The position numbers were made by a program, and so were the translations under genes. This document shows positions 46,796 to 58,758 of a stretch of 64,000 nt of DNA, piece by piece. The notes beneath the pieces were generated by a model, which had not been told where the DNA came from, made no database searches, and saw only the letters and a program-made list of their open reading frames with translations. How positions within the stretch are numbered: the stretch's first letter is position 1; each line of letters opens with the position of its first letter. Source of the DNA: Calycina herbarum (taxonomy: Eukaryota; Ascomycota; Leotiomycetes; Helotiales; Pezizellaceae); the NCBI GenBank assembly GCA_001414485.1, contig LLEY01000151.1:1-64000 (forward strand). Reading direction: 5' to 3'.

Positions 46796-49264
46796 ATGAG
46801 GGGTCTTCAGGTAAGTTCGGCCAAGTTTGTATCTATCCGAGATTACTAACTCAAAATTCTAGATTGGAAGTGTAGCTTTTGCTTTCTTCTCTCTTGTGGC
46901 AGCGGTCCCAGCACCTTCGAGGAGAGCAGACAAAAAGGTTGTTTCCTTTACTGATGCGTTCTCGAGTAATTTCACTGTGCAACGAACGACGCTTCAGTGG
47001 ACTTCTCAGGGTGTCGATGGGTCTTACGTCGATGTGGATAGTGCAACCGGTGATCTTTTGATCGCCAATATTGTCACTGGAAACAGTTCCGTCCTTGTAA
47101 AGGCCAGTGATGTTGCTGAAGCCGCTCGGGATCCGTATGATTATTCGATTCAACCAAGCGGTGAGCACGTGCTTTATACGGCAAATTATAAAAAGCAGTA
47201 TCGACACTCTTTCTTTGCCGACTACTATATTTTTGATATTGCCTCTAAAACGACTGTTCCACTGGCTGCAGACCAAGCTGGAGGTAAGTTTCGGCTTACA
47301 CTCTAAATGCCGTTTCGTCACTGACCTAATGTAGATATTCAATACGCTGGTTGGTCACCTGTTGGAAACACTATTGCTTACGTCCGTGGAAACAATCTCT
47401 TCATTTGGCAAAATGGCACAACTACTCAAATCACCAAAGATGGAGGCCCGGATCTTTTCAATGCTGTTCCTGATTGGGTGTACGAGGAAGAGATTTTTGG
47501 TGACTACAAGACCCTTTGGTTTTCACCAGATGGAGAATATTTGTCCTTCTTGAGATTTGATGAAACTGGCGTAAGTATCCATCAGAAGGAAATCCGGAGT
47601 AAATCTAACATGTCTAATAGGTCCCAACATATAAAATCCCATTCTATATGGCCACCAAAGATGTCGCTCCGCCATACCCAGAATTCCTCGATCTTCGTTA
47701 CCCCAAGGTTGGAGAGAAAAATCCCACAGTATCTATCCACCTTCTTTCACTCTCAAATATCGCAGCCGGACCCTCAAAAGTGGAGTATAAATCTTTTGCA
47801 GAAGATGATTTGATCATTGGTGAGGTTGCGTGGGTGACTGATGCTCATTCCAAATTGATATTTCGCACATACAATCGAGTTCAAGATCAGGAGAAGCTTC
47901 TCGTTGTTGATACTGCAACTTTGGCAGCTTCTGTGGTTCGAGAGCGTGATGCAAGACCGGGTTGGATCGAAAATAACATGGCAATTCAGTACGTTGGAAA
48001 TGGCTCGTACCTTGATCTTTCCGATGAATCAGGCTGGCAGCATATTTATCTTCATACACTCAATGGATCTTCACCAACTGCTCTTACCAAGGGTGACTGG
48101 GAAGTCACAGGGATTTTGAATATTGACGCCACAAGCAAGACTGTCGTTTATCAGTCCACGGAACATCACTCGACCGAGAGACACCTTTACTCGGTGTCTT
48201 TCGATGGTACCGGGAAAAAAGCACTTGTTGATGACAAAGTTGCTGGATATTGGACTGCAAGTTTCTCTTCTGGGAGTGGCTACTATATCCTCTCATATAA
48301 TGGACCGGATCTCCCCTATCAGAAGCTTTACGGCTCAAACTCGACAACAATTGCTATCAAAACGCTGAATGATAATGCAAAATTGGCAACAACGCTGTCT
48401 GCATACACTTTGCCAAACGTCACATGGACTACAATCGATCACCCAGATGGTTACTCGTTCAATGTCATGGAACGTCTTCCCCCAAATTTTGATCCCAGTA
48501 AGAAATATCCCGTGGTATTCGACCCTTACGGTGGACCAGGATCCCAACAAACCGGCAAGACTTTCAGACAAGTTGATTTCCGCGCATATCTTGCAAGTGA
48601 CCCTGAGCTCGAATATGTTATTCTCACAGTCGACAATCGTGGGAGCGGCTACAAAGGACGTGATTTCCGTATACCAGTTTCTCAACAACTTGGTAAACTT
48701 GAAGCAATTGACCAAGTATACGCAGCAAAAGAGTGGGCAAAGAAATCGTACATTGATGCCGAACATGTTGCCATAATGGGCTGGAGTTACGGTGGTTATC
48801 TCGCAGCTAAGGTCGTCGAAACGGACAGTGATGCCTTTTCCTTTGCAGTTATCACTGCCCCGGTCTCGGATTGGCGATTCTATGATAGCATGTATACCGA
48901 ACGATACATGAAGAACCTCACGACTTCGGACTCTACGAACGGTACTGGCAATTACCTCGAGACATCTGTGCATAACTCTGCGGGCTTTAAGAATATTCGA
49001 GGTGGTTTCATCATTCAACATGGCACTGGGGATGACAATGTGCATTTTCAACACTCAGCCGTATTGGTTGATACTTTGACGCGAGGGGGCGTGGGTCCCA
49101 CGAAGATGAATGTTCAGTTCTTCCCGGATAGTGATCACAACATTAGGTTTCATGGTGCGAATACTTTGGTGTATAAACAGATGGCAAGGTATCTATGGTT
49201 AGAAAAGAACCGGAACCCAGAGGAGTCGAAGTTGGTTCACCAGTTTACCAAAAGAGGGGACTAG
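46796..49264 (+). CDS. dpp4: Secreted dipeptidyl-peptidase IV (S9B)
   Basis: Exons 46796-46810, 46863-47283, 47335-47570 and 47621-49264 (introns 50-52 nt) give 771 residues. A signal peptide ([14 protein letters not shown]) leads into the eight-bladed propeller (DPPIV_N, ~95-460) and the alpha/beta-hydrolase part. The nucleophile lies in G-W-S-Y-G-G (Ser613), the acid in G-T-G-D-D-N-V-H (~695), and the base is His730 (S-D-H-N-I). It has several N-x-S/T sites and no C-terminal anchor, as in secreted fungal DPP IV. It removes X-Pro dipeptides from peptides outside the cell. The aminopeptidase gene follows on the same strand. Confidence 0.92.
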
Positions 49265-49760
49265 TTGGATACCATAAATTTTTAATGTTAATAAATCTTC
49301 TTGAATACTTCTGCCTCATTCATCTGTACGTCGCCGCACTTCACTTTTGTTCATATTACCTGTAGACGGTAAGGACTGTAAGCTCAAAGCTGTGCGACTT
49401 TACGAAAAGCATTCAATCAATAGTAAAATCACACCATCCCGTCCTACTGGTTGAAAAAACGACGATATGCTGTCATCCTTGCTATTCCTTGCTTCCGGTG
49501 CCTGCATCTAACGTTCCACCTTCCAATTGAGGATATATTACGCCGTAGCTTACAGGCGCATGCATGCCGTCGACCTACCCCGCACCCCTCACCTCTATGG
49601 TTCTATCAATCTCACTGTTGCATTGAGGAATTGAGGCAGAACTGGTACGAGCATGGAGGTCCAGATTGTTGGGTTTATAAGTAGCCCAGGTTTTTCTCTG
49701 GCTTGTTTTACGGAGCATCCGAAATTTTCCCTTGCTGTGCTGTTCAATTGACTCGCCAAA
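49265..49760. other. Intergenic between the two exopeptidase genes
   Basis: A 496-bp spacer. AATAAATC near 49290 could serve in 3' end formation of the DPP IV mRNA. The right half would be the promoter of the aminopeptidase gene. No GATA or pH-response site array stands out. Confidence 0.45.
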
Positions 49761-51736
49761 ATGAAGTTCTCTCAATTGGTGTTTGGCCTTGGGGCTTTCG
49801 CTTCCACGCTTTCTTCAGCAGCACCCACTGATACAAAGCCTCTCGTGGAATCTGTACGTAAACCTCCATCCCAATAATTAACCTTTTCCTCTTCAATTCT
49901 AACAAATCCTCCAGAACAAACTCCGCAGACTCCTCACCCGCTCTGCCCTCCTCGCAAAAGCCAAAACCCTCGAGAAATTCGCCTACGACACCCCGAAGCG
50001 AAACCGCCAAATCGGAACCCCAGGTCATAACTCGACCATAAATTGGATTTACGATACCTTAAACCAGTTTCCCGATTATTATGAGAGTTATTTGCAGCCT
50101 TATGACATGCTTTTACATGTCGATGCGAATCTAACAGTCAATGGGAAGGCGCTGGAAGTTTATAGTTTGGGTATGAGTCCGAGTGGGGTAGCGAAAGGGC
50201 CGGTTGTTCATATTCCCAATTTGGGGTGTGATAAGGTATGTTTGAAAGAGAGGAGGTACGTTTGAGGGGGGAGTTTTGCTGATGATGAATAGTCTGATTT
50301 CCCCGCCGATCTCACTGGAAAAATTGCTCTGGTTTTAAGAGGGGATTGTCAATCTGCCGTTAAAGACGCTTACGCGGGAGCTGCAAATGCCAGTGGTGTT
50401 ATTATCTATAACACTGGTAATGCGGTTTACAGCACGATGAATGGGTATTCGCTCCAGAGGGTTTCTACTCCTGAAGGTCCCTACGTTCCCACTGGAGGAA
50501 TTACTCGACCCGATGGAGATGCTATTATTGCTCTGCTTGATTCCGGGGTTGAGGTTATTGCGGATCTGTCGACTCTGACTGTTCCTAAGACGACGTAAGT
50601 TAGCTTTGTTCAGATGTATAGGTGATGGACTAATTTGTGGGAAGGTATAATGTTATTGCTCAGACGAAGGGAGGGGATCAAGAGAATGTTGTGCAGATTG
50701 GTGCTCATACTGATTCTGTTGCACGCGGTAAGTTCCAACGCAGTATAGAGTGATAAAGAGATACTAACGGTGCAAGGTCCTGGAATCAACGACAATGGCT
50801 CTGGAACGAACTCACTTCTCGAAGGTATTCTCTGAGTTCTTTTTCCTCTTTTAGGTTGTTTTTAGGGGGATTGAGACACTATTTCCTCCTCGGACACCTC
50901 AATTCCCCCCCCCCCCCCCCACAACTTTACTTCCTCCTCAGACATCCTTCTAGAAGTGGCAAAACTAAATCCGAGATTTTCCACAGTTGCCATCCAACTA
51001 ACCAATTTCTCCGTCAACAACGCTGTCCGATTCTCCTGGTATGGTTTCCAAAGTTTCTCACAGGGATGAATGCAACCTAATCAAAAATAGGTGGACTGCA
51101 GAGGAACCAGGACTTCTTGGGGCAACATACTATGTTGCCCACCTGAACCAATCCGAAATCAACAAGATCCGTGCTCTCATAAGTAAGTCACAACAATCAT
51201 TCCTCCCATTTCAAAGTCCAAAACATAACACTCTGCTAGACATCGACATGATAGCCAGCCCAAATTATGCCTACCAAATCTATGACGGCGACGGCTCAAC
51301 CTTCAACACAACCGGTCCCCCAGGCTCAGCAGAAATCGAACACGCATTCCAAGACTACTTCACAAACGAAGCTCACCAAGGCTGGACAGAAACTGAATTC
51401 GACGGACGCTCAGACTACGGGCCGTTCCTAGACGTTGGCATTGCATGTGGAGGTCTCTTCACCGGAGCCGAGGGAAATAAAACTGCTCAAGAAGCAGCGT
51501 TGTTCGGAGGTGAGGCCGGGAAACCTTACGATATGAATTATCATCTTGCCGGGGATAATGTTACGAACTTGAATATTGGAGCTTGGATTGAGAACACCAA
51601 GGCTATTGCCCATGTGCTTGCGGAGTATGCGAGGAGTTTTGATAGGTTGCCGCCGAGAAATGTTTCGGTTGCTGCGAAGAGGGGTGTGCTTGAGAAGAGG
51701 GGGGAGTTCAGGAAGAGGAGTTCGATTCGGTATTAG
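49761..51736 (+). CDS. lap2: Secreted M28 leucine aminopeptidase with PA domain
   Basis: Eight exons (49761-49853, 49915-50235, 50293-50594, 50645-50727, 50777-50824, 50942-51038, 51091-51182, 51240-51736) give 510 residues. It has a signal peptide (F-G-L-G-A-F-A-S-T-L-S-S-A-A), a protease-associated domain (~140-240) and an M28 zinc peptidase. Metal and catalytic sites are I-G-A-H-T-D-S, G-I-N-D-N-G-S-G, W-T-A-E-E-P-G, N-I-D-M-I-A-S and M-N-Y-H-L-A-G-D. It is of the Lap2/aminopeptidase Y kind that trims N-terminal residues from peptides. The tail is basic (E-K-R-G-E-F-R-K-R), perhaps a processing site. Intron 5 carries a 16-C run. Confidence 0.9.
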
Positions 51737-52396
51737 AAATTGACCTCCAGAATTCATAGATAAAAACACTTTAGTTCTTGGAGATTGGACTTCGAACTTA
51801 ATATAATGATCGCACCGTGGCGCATTGCGTGGTATCGTGATCTTTCTCCCCCTCTAGGCATTCTATGAACGCTAAGCGAGAAAAGGGGCGAGGGCGCACT
51901 CCCAGTCAACAAATATAACAATTTGAAACAAGAAAAATCGTGGAGGATGAGTAGTCTCGATGAGTATTAAAGGAGCCTTCCAGGGAATATATGTAGCAAT
52001 TAAGTAGATGTATGAATAAGCTAAGTGATTTTCTGTTCGCTCTCGTGGCGCATTTTTTTAAGATATCTTCTCATTATTATGGAAAGAGGCTCAATGCACT
52101 GCCTCTCTATATTGGATATTTTGTAAACACGGCATATTCCTGGAGAATATCTGCAATGTCAACTCGCAAGAAAAGGTAGAAAGAGGCGGGGAAAAACATA
52201 CTCAGCTATGAATCAGAGGGTATTGGTACTATTGGAACGGTCACACATTTGGGTTCTTGGAAAAGTATAAATTTTTCAGAGATCTGGATACTCTCACTTT
52301 CTTCATACACAAAGTTCCCACGCACTTGAACTTCCCTTCAAGTTTCAAAACTAAAACTCACTGAAAGATCTCCCAAACCCATTCTCAAATATCAAC
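51737..52396. other. Intergenic, no gene seen
   Basis: About 660 bp after the aminopeptidase gene. AT-rich with no open frame of note. The last 90 bp are CT/AC-rich like a fungal leader and run into the relic at 52397. Confidence 0.5.
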
Positions 52397-53020
52397 ATGC
52401 CTCCACGAGACATAGAGTAGGAGTGGCCAATGGAAAAGCGACGGGCTTTTGTAGATTGTCGCCATATGATGGTGACCACAGGAAAACCAAAATTGGAGAA
52501 ATGGACCTACACGGATATTGCGGAACGAATGGCAGATATAGGATGGCCGATCAAAGAAGAAAAATATTCAAGTGCGTAGTATTCTCAAAATAAAGGGTTA
52601 TTCGAAAATATTACGCCAAATACTAAAGCCGAATACCTGGTGGAGCCAACTTCTGGTAGGTTGTTTTAACTTTTCGGGAAGACTGTAGAGCAACATGTTT
52701 TGTAAAATAGGCGTGAAGGTACAAAGGATTGAACAGACCAAGCTAAAGGCTGGAGAGACCGAGAACAAGAAATGGGTGCTTGAGTTACCTGAAGACCAGG
52801 GGTAATCAATATCCTGATACAAATCCCTGTGACGAAGCTACGGCAATAGAGGGACCGATAGAACTTCCAGTGTTTGATCCGACTGGCAGGAGTACCCAGA
52901 ATGATTTCGAGGCGATATGAGGAATGGGAAAACTCAAGGAATCTGGCCTAACTGCTAGGAGCTCCCGAGAGGATAGCGAATTCGTGCGAGCACTGAGACA
53001 ACTTTCACGCCTCAAATAGC
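52397..53020 (+). pseudogene. Relic of an unidentified gene with in-frame stops
   Basis: ATG 52397 opens M-P-P-R-D-I-E, then TAG, then E-W-P-M-E-K-R-R-A-F-V-D and W-T-Y-T-D-I-A-E-R-M-A-D-I-G-W-P-I-K-E, which looks like real protein. Further + strand pieces in other frames (V-K-V-Q-R-I-E-Q-T-K near 52715, N-P-C-D-E-A-T-A-I-E-G-P near 52822, R-E-D-S-E-F-V-R-A-L-R-Q-L near 52970) could be later exons. TGA and TAG codons and frame changes break them. The first part may be a DNA-binding helical motif; I cannot name the family. Confidence 0.4.
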
Positions 53021-54149
53021 CACATTTTAATAACACTGATAACCAACCTTGATCCTTCAACCATGATCCTCCTGGTAACACCAAGACAATAACCCTTTTT
53101 GGGAAGCTTCTAGGAGCTTGATCGATGTCCAGTAATACTTCAATAGGATGGATGGGCGGTGGTTTGGATATTTTTGTAGACATACTGTACTTATAGAATG
53201 AATAACGAAATGCGATGATCTTACAATAACAAGGCTCCTTACCCCTGAATACAAGTTAGGGTTAGAGTAAGCATAGTTCATTCTACGTTTCATGAGAATC
53301 AGAATAATAAAGAGGACAAGTGCTAATTGATCTAAACAGTCCGGATAATGGATTTAATCGCTCGAGTACAATAGCGATTTGCTTTTGTGTTTGTACACAC
53401 CTTGGAAAATTTCGGAATTATTTTTGCCAGCCTGTTTCATAAAATGACTTTAAGCGAGAATCAACATTTCATCTCTTCTCCGCGGGAAGCTCTCATAATC
53501 CTTTACTTGGAGGAAGATATCAAATTCAGTTTGTTACCACTTTTTAAGATGAGAGAGATGTATTTATTTAGCTAAAACCTGACTTCCTAGCATTCCATCC
53601 CTCCTTTTCAAGATCTTGGATGTTTGAGTTCTGCTGAGGCTGAAGTTGTGTATAATAAAAATAAAATGTGACGGCAGACTTAAAGGGCTACGACTCACGA
53701 GATGGTAAATTACGCAAGTGGTTTTTTGACCAAGTTACTTAGGTGGACTAACCAGTGCTGGTCTTTTGATGAATAAATTGTTTTCAAGCTGTTTACCGGG
53801 AAAATCCTGTGAGACTGGTACTGGATATCTTAGAAACTAATTTGAGAAGAGAAAGAAGATGAAAAGCTGGGTCTTAAATAGCAACCGAAACATTTGCATT
53901 TGGGGGGATGAGTCACGTGGAAGAGGGACATGGGTCAGAGCCTTAGCGTGCAGGCCATGCGATAACCAAAATTTCTTGAGCTGCGACTTCGGCCAATAAC
54001 TTTTGAAGCTTATGCATCAGAGCGTCAATTGATCCGCAGAGCTTTCAGACCGCATCCATTCTCCTCTTTTTTCCTCCAAATTCTTATATCGAATTCAGGA
54101 GAACGACTCAATTGAAGTCGCATCATCCTCCAAAATCAATGCACTCACG
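53021..54149. other. Intergenic, no gene seen
   Basis: About 1.1 kb with scattered short ORFs on both strands, none with a domain or codon pattern that convinces. The stretch just before 54150 is CT-rich (CATTCTCCTCTTTTTTCC), as expected for the leader of the next gene. Confidence 0.5.
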
Positions 54150-55135
54150 ATGAACTCGCAAACCCCAGGGCTCAAATCGCCAGCGACTCCCATTGATTTG
54201 GACGCGTCGTCGAAGATCATGTCTCGAACTCCCAAAACCCCAGAGACAGCATCGGAACCCAAAGTATGGAATACAAAGAATTTGGGTCTGCGATTAGTTG
54301 CCGACTTTGTTTCTGGAGCTTCTGCAGCGACAATGGTAGCTCCGATTATTGTCATGATCGATAAGTTAGTCATATACCCCGTCTTCACCTTTTCCGGAGC
54401 CCCCAATTTCTGCCATGACTCACACTAATTCATGGCAGAGCGATTATGCAAAATGCTTCCGGTCAAGCAAACCTGAAAGATTCCCTCAAGGGCTCGATCA
54501 AAGCCTTTCTCCTCAAGCCCCATAACCTCGTCTTCTCGAAGCCATTTGGTCTCATTTGCATGTTGTACGGAGGCACATACCTCACAGCCAATTCCCTCGA
54601 TACCATTACCTCAACGGTACAAAACAAATCACCTACACATGTCACTTCTGGCACGCTGAAGTTTGCTGCTTCTTCGGGGGCCAATATAGGACTCTGTCTT
54701 TTCAAAGATCAGGCATTTGCGCGACTTTATGGTCCCGGGGGGCCACCTCGACCTGTACCACTACCTTCATACGTTCTCTTCACGCTGCGTGACTGCTTGA
54801 CCATATTTGCGTCCTTCAACATCCCACCACTGCTTGGACCCGTCATAAGCCGAAACATGGGAGCGGAGCTAGAAAAGAGGGTGAGTGGACAAACGGTAGC
54901 GCAATTCGCCGCACCAGCAGCTGTACAGATTCTCAGCACGCCAATGCACTTACTGGGCTTAGATTTATATAACAGAGGTTCGAAATCAATTACTTGGGAT
55001 GAGAGATGGGCGATTGTGAAGAAGAATTGGGCAGTCAGTGCTGCAGCTCGAATCTGTCGAATCGTACCCGCTTTTGGAGTCGGCGGAGTGGTGAATGCCA
55101 AGGTCCGGAGGACTTTGATTGAAAAACTGGAGTAA
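54150..55135 (+). CDS. Conserved fungal membrane protein, mitochondrial-carrier-like
   Basis: Exons 54150-54364 and 54439-55135 (74-nt intron) give 303 residues. After a Ser/Thr/Pro-rich N-terminus (~1-45) come amphipathic helical segments: V-A-D-F-V-S-G-A-S-A-A-T-M-V-A-P (~50-66), Y-G-G-T-Y-L-T-A-N-S-L-D-T (~115-128), V-L-F-T-L-R-D-C-L-T-I-F-A-S-F, and a last helix with R-I-C-R-I-V-P-A-F-G-V-G-G-V. The arrangement recalls mitochondrial carrier-type proteins that lack the full P-x-D/E-x2-K/R signatures and are conserved in Pezizomycotina as uncharacterised proteins. Location in mitochondria is an inference. Confidence 0.7.
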
Positions 55136-55706
55136 AGGGTCTGGGGTTATGAATTTCCTTTCGAAATGCTTTCATGCGATACATATAGGAATGGACTTCG
55201 CTGACAGGCATCACGCCGCTCTGTATTTTCTGATTATGCTTATAGATGGATATAAACAGGGTATCATTCTGGAGTTAAGAAAGGGATATATGGATGGGCG
55301 TTTGGGATGAAGAGAAAATCTGTAATTGTCAATTGTGAAGTAGCTTTGTGTGTTGGAATAGAAATTGGTACGAAATCCTTCCAGATCAAATGATTTCCTA
55401 TTACAAATGCTATCAGCATATTCCAGTCCGAAATTCCCGGAGAACCGAAAACACATCCATCCCTATCACGTTCCGCTTAACAGCTTATTTGACTTCGAAG
55501 TTCGAATAAGATTACTCCTCGAAAGTCGCAGCAAGTGCGATCAAAGTATTTTCCCCATCTCCCACCTCAAGAAAAGACGCCAATTCCTACCCAAGGGTAT
55601 CTATCCCGACCATATGTACCTTCAGAACGGCAGCCAGGGAAATTATCGTATGTGCACTTCAATATACACAATCTCACCGTCCTCATCAAAATTCGCGTCC
55701 CCAACT
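55136..55706. other. Intergenic between convergent genes
   Basis: A 571-bp gap between the carrier-like gene (+) and the first zinc-site gene (-). Short ORFs here overlap both flanks without domains. Confidence 0.5.
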
Positions 55707-56458
55707 CTAAAACATGGCTCCTGACAAAGATGCGACAGGTGCTCCCAAGTCCTTCTCCTTTTGGTACTTGGTGATCTCACACCCATCACAAACCCAGTGA
55801 CCGCAACGGCCACAGACAGAGACTCCGAGGTCATTCTTCTTCTTACACTATCGAAAAAGCCCAAGTCAGTATCGATTTGAAGAATTCGGTAAAAAAAAAA
55901 GGGGGGGTGTTAAGAACGAGGAGCACTTACTGGCCAGGCGCTCACGTCGTCTTGCCCTTGGCAGCACAACCAATGGCCGAGATCCTCCTCTGGGGATTCA
56001 GACAATGGTCCAAGTCGTTCGTAGGCACCACTGCTGCTTCGTTTAAGTCCCTTGATAGAAACAAGGTTCTCCTTGGTCTTGGAGGTGGAAGTGCTGAAGC
56101 TTCGCTTGAGGTTGCTGCCTTTGCTGGAAAGAGTTCTCTTGAGATTGGAGATTGAGGATCGTGGTGGGCGAGTAGGAGTGCTTTCCGTGGCAGCACTGGC
56201 GGAGGCGGTTGGAGATCCGTACTCTTGAGGGAGAGCAACGATGCGATTTGGGGTGCTGGATGGAGATGGGGAGGAAGGAGGAGGAACCATTTGGCTGCTG
56301 CGTGGTGACATGAAGTCCAATGGTGTAGATGGTCTAGTGGATCTTAGATCGGAGGCCCCTTGTGGCTGCTCATCTGGGGTTGTTTGGGAGGCATTCGATC
56401 TTCTTCCTGGGAAGCCCCAGGCTTTCTTTCCTTTGATGAGGTTGAGAGGGTTGGTCAT
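55707..56458 (-). CDS. Small Cys/His zinc-site protein 1 with Ser-rich N-terminus
   Basis: Exons 55931-56458 and 55707-55847 (83-nt intron, phase 0) give 222 residues. Residues ~1-150 are a low-complexity Ser/Pro/Thr/Arg-rich region. The C-terminal part reads G-H-W-L-C-C-Q-G-Q, then, just after the intron, C-K-K-K-N-D, and C-G-R-C-G-H-W-V-C-D-G-C. This is six Cys plus one His spaced as in a two-zinc or ribbon-like site. Acceptor CGATAG (6 nt upstream of another AG) is chosen because it supplies the lone Cys that the two sister genes also have. Function unknown; it shares frame and intron site with genes at 58759 and 60437. Confidence 0.65.
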
Positions 56459-58758
56459 TTTTTTCAATTTTTGATTGAGACTGTGATGGTATAGCAACTT
56501 GACCAAGCAAGTGATGAGTGTTGCAATAAAGATCGGATTCAAATTAGTGGTGGTGCTGCGTGAAAAGCAGTGTGCTGATGTGGTGGTAGACGGAGGAAAA
56601 AAGACGGAAGCGAAGGAATCTGATTCCTCCCTTTGGGATATTGCACAAGCGCGACTTTGAGTGAGCAGAAAGTTCCCCTTTTGCAGTAGATTACTTTTCA
56701 GAGGTGAAGTTAGTTTTTATGATTTATTTCTTTAATATATTCACAAGTCACTGATTAGTTTGAAATATTTTCCGTTATAGTCTTTAAATGTTTATAATAA
56801 AGAAGGAAAATGTGTACTAATCTAAGTTTTATAGCAGATTTAATACTGAAATATAAGAACTAATAAGAGAGAAAGTGTAAGCGAGAGAGTTTTCATCTAA
56901 ATTAACTAATTATTCTATATACTTTGAAAAATAATTAATTTTGATTACTTTTACTAGAATATGAGAAATAACTTTAAGACAAGATAGTTTTCATTCGTCT
57001 GAAGTTCTTTTATAGAATTACATTATACGAAAGATGTAGGAAAATTAAGTTATTTAGATGCTTTTACTAGAATATTATCTTAAAATACTGAATTCTCTTT
57101 TTTAAATTCATCTGAACTTTATTCTTAGTTTTTGTATTATTCGAAATCAGTAGAAGAATGTAATAGTTTAAATGATTTTATAGGAATATATCTTTAAACT
57201 TTTCTTAGAGTATATCGCTTTTAATCTAAACTCAATGTTTATCGTTTTATTATACGAAACGAATGAAATAATATATTCCTTCGAATAGAGTTACGGGAAT
57301 ATTAGCTTTAGTAATTTTAATTATTAATTTAAATTGTTAAATGTTTTATTACACGTCGCATTTTTCTCACCGTCTCAAAGATTTAATCAAAGCGTCAAGG
57401 AAATTAGAAGATGTCTTGTATTAGTTAGGAATCGTCTGAGAGGCTTTGTTATATATCGCATTTTTGAGAATGTCTCAGAGCGCAGGGAACAGAGATCGAT
57501 AAATCACTCGTGAATTAGAAAAGAGGTTTGGCTAAGTATTTCTTTTATGCGAGTCGATCTGGCTCACTGGTGCTTACTCGCGACTTTCTTTTTCGTTGTT
57601 AATATGCTCTTCAGCCTCCAACTTGCTTCTTAGCATGCTCGTACCTTACTAGGTAGAAACTTTGGGGGCTAAAAATAATATTAGCTTACTCGTTAGAGAG
57701 TATTTAGCCTAATTGAAGAAAGTTCTAAGATTATAAAGAGTATAGAGTACTAGAGAGATACTTAGTATACTCAAATACTATTTAGAAAAAGGATTAAGTA
57801 AGAAAAGTAGATATAAAAAATTCAATAGAGCTTAAGGCTAAGCCATAGATTTATAGTCTAGAGTCAGAATTCGTTGATTTTAATTGCTGAATAAAGTATA
57901 CTAGAACAAACATATCACAAGAAAAGATATTGAAGTTCTATTCACTCCGACGTTACCAGTGTCTTTTGGAGCGCCCTCTGGATGACTCTATATGTGTGCA
58001 AGGATGTGAATAACTCGCTTGTCATTGCTTCTTCAGCCAAGCTTTGTGGGGCAACACATCAGATAATGGCTTTGTTCCAAGGGGTAAGTGAGTCTCCAAA
58101 TTCTAGAAGTAGTGGTGTAGATTGAAGTATGAATTTTGTATTTCTTCCCTTCTTCGTTCTTTACTGGAATCTCGGAGAGTGCTAGGTGAGAGGAAAACCA
58201 TCGTAGAATATGGGATTAATAAAAAACCCCCTCTTCCCCAATTGCATTTTGAGCATCCAAAACTCCAATACCAGCAACTTCACAGAATGCGTGCCAAGGA
58301 CATTCAGCAGCAACGACCAGATACCACCAGACCCAGACCATTTACAGATATTTGGACTCTGCCAACAACCATTCGAGTCACGATAAACGACATGACCCCC
58401 TAGTTCGGCGCGCAAATCATGGCTTGGGTCGAAATTCTTCCTGTTGAATATTAATACCACACCCTTGACTGTATTATCACTGCTCCTGTTGAGCCGTTTG
58501 GATTTTATGGTACTCGATAAAGTGGCACTGAACCTGTAAACCAAGTACGAAAAAGATGGAGGGTTACGAAGAAGGCCCGAACGCAGTGCAATAAATACAA
58601 AGAACATTTGATCTTTCTCTTATTTACCCTTCAGAAATGTTTTGCTCTTTACTTTCTAATGCTCAAAACCACTTCTTCAGAGTATCAACCTATTTCCTCC
58701 CAAACACCCTCACCAGTTAGTCCCATATCACCCTTGACCCTAGTAAAGATTCAGCCTC
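56459..58758. other. Gene-poor, partly AT-rich island
   Basis: 2.3 kb without a supported gene. From about 56700 to 57350 the DNA is strikingly A+T-rich, without large open frames. Around 57590-57700 it carries GCTTACTCG motifs and TTTGGGGGCTAAAAA, matching in inverted sense the spacer near 37340-37370. ORFs of 93 and 141 codons at 58122-58607 overlap each other on opposite strands and show no domain. Confidence 0.5.

Noticed and set aside
58122..58607. Overlapping + and - ORFs (93 and 141 codons) examined for a fourth zinc-site gene
   Set aside because: Neither has the W-x-C-C or CxxCxH pattern, and no splice form gives it.
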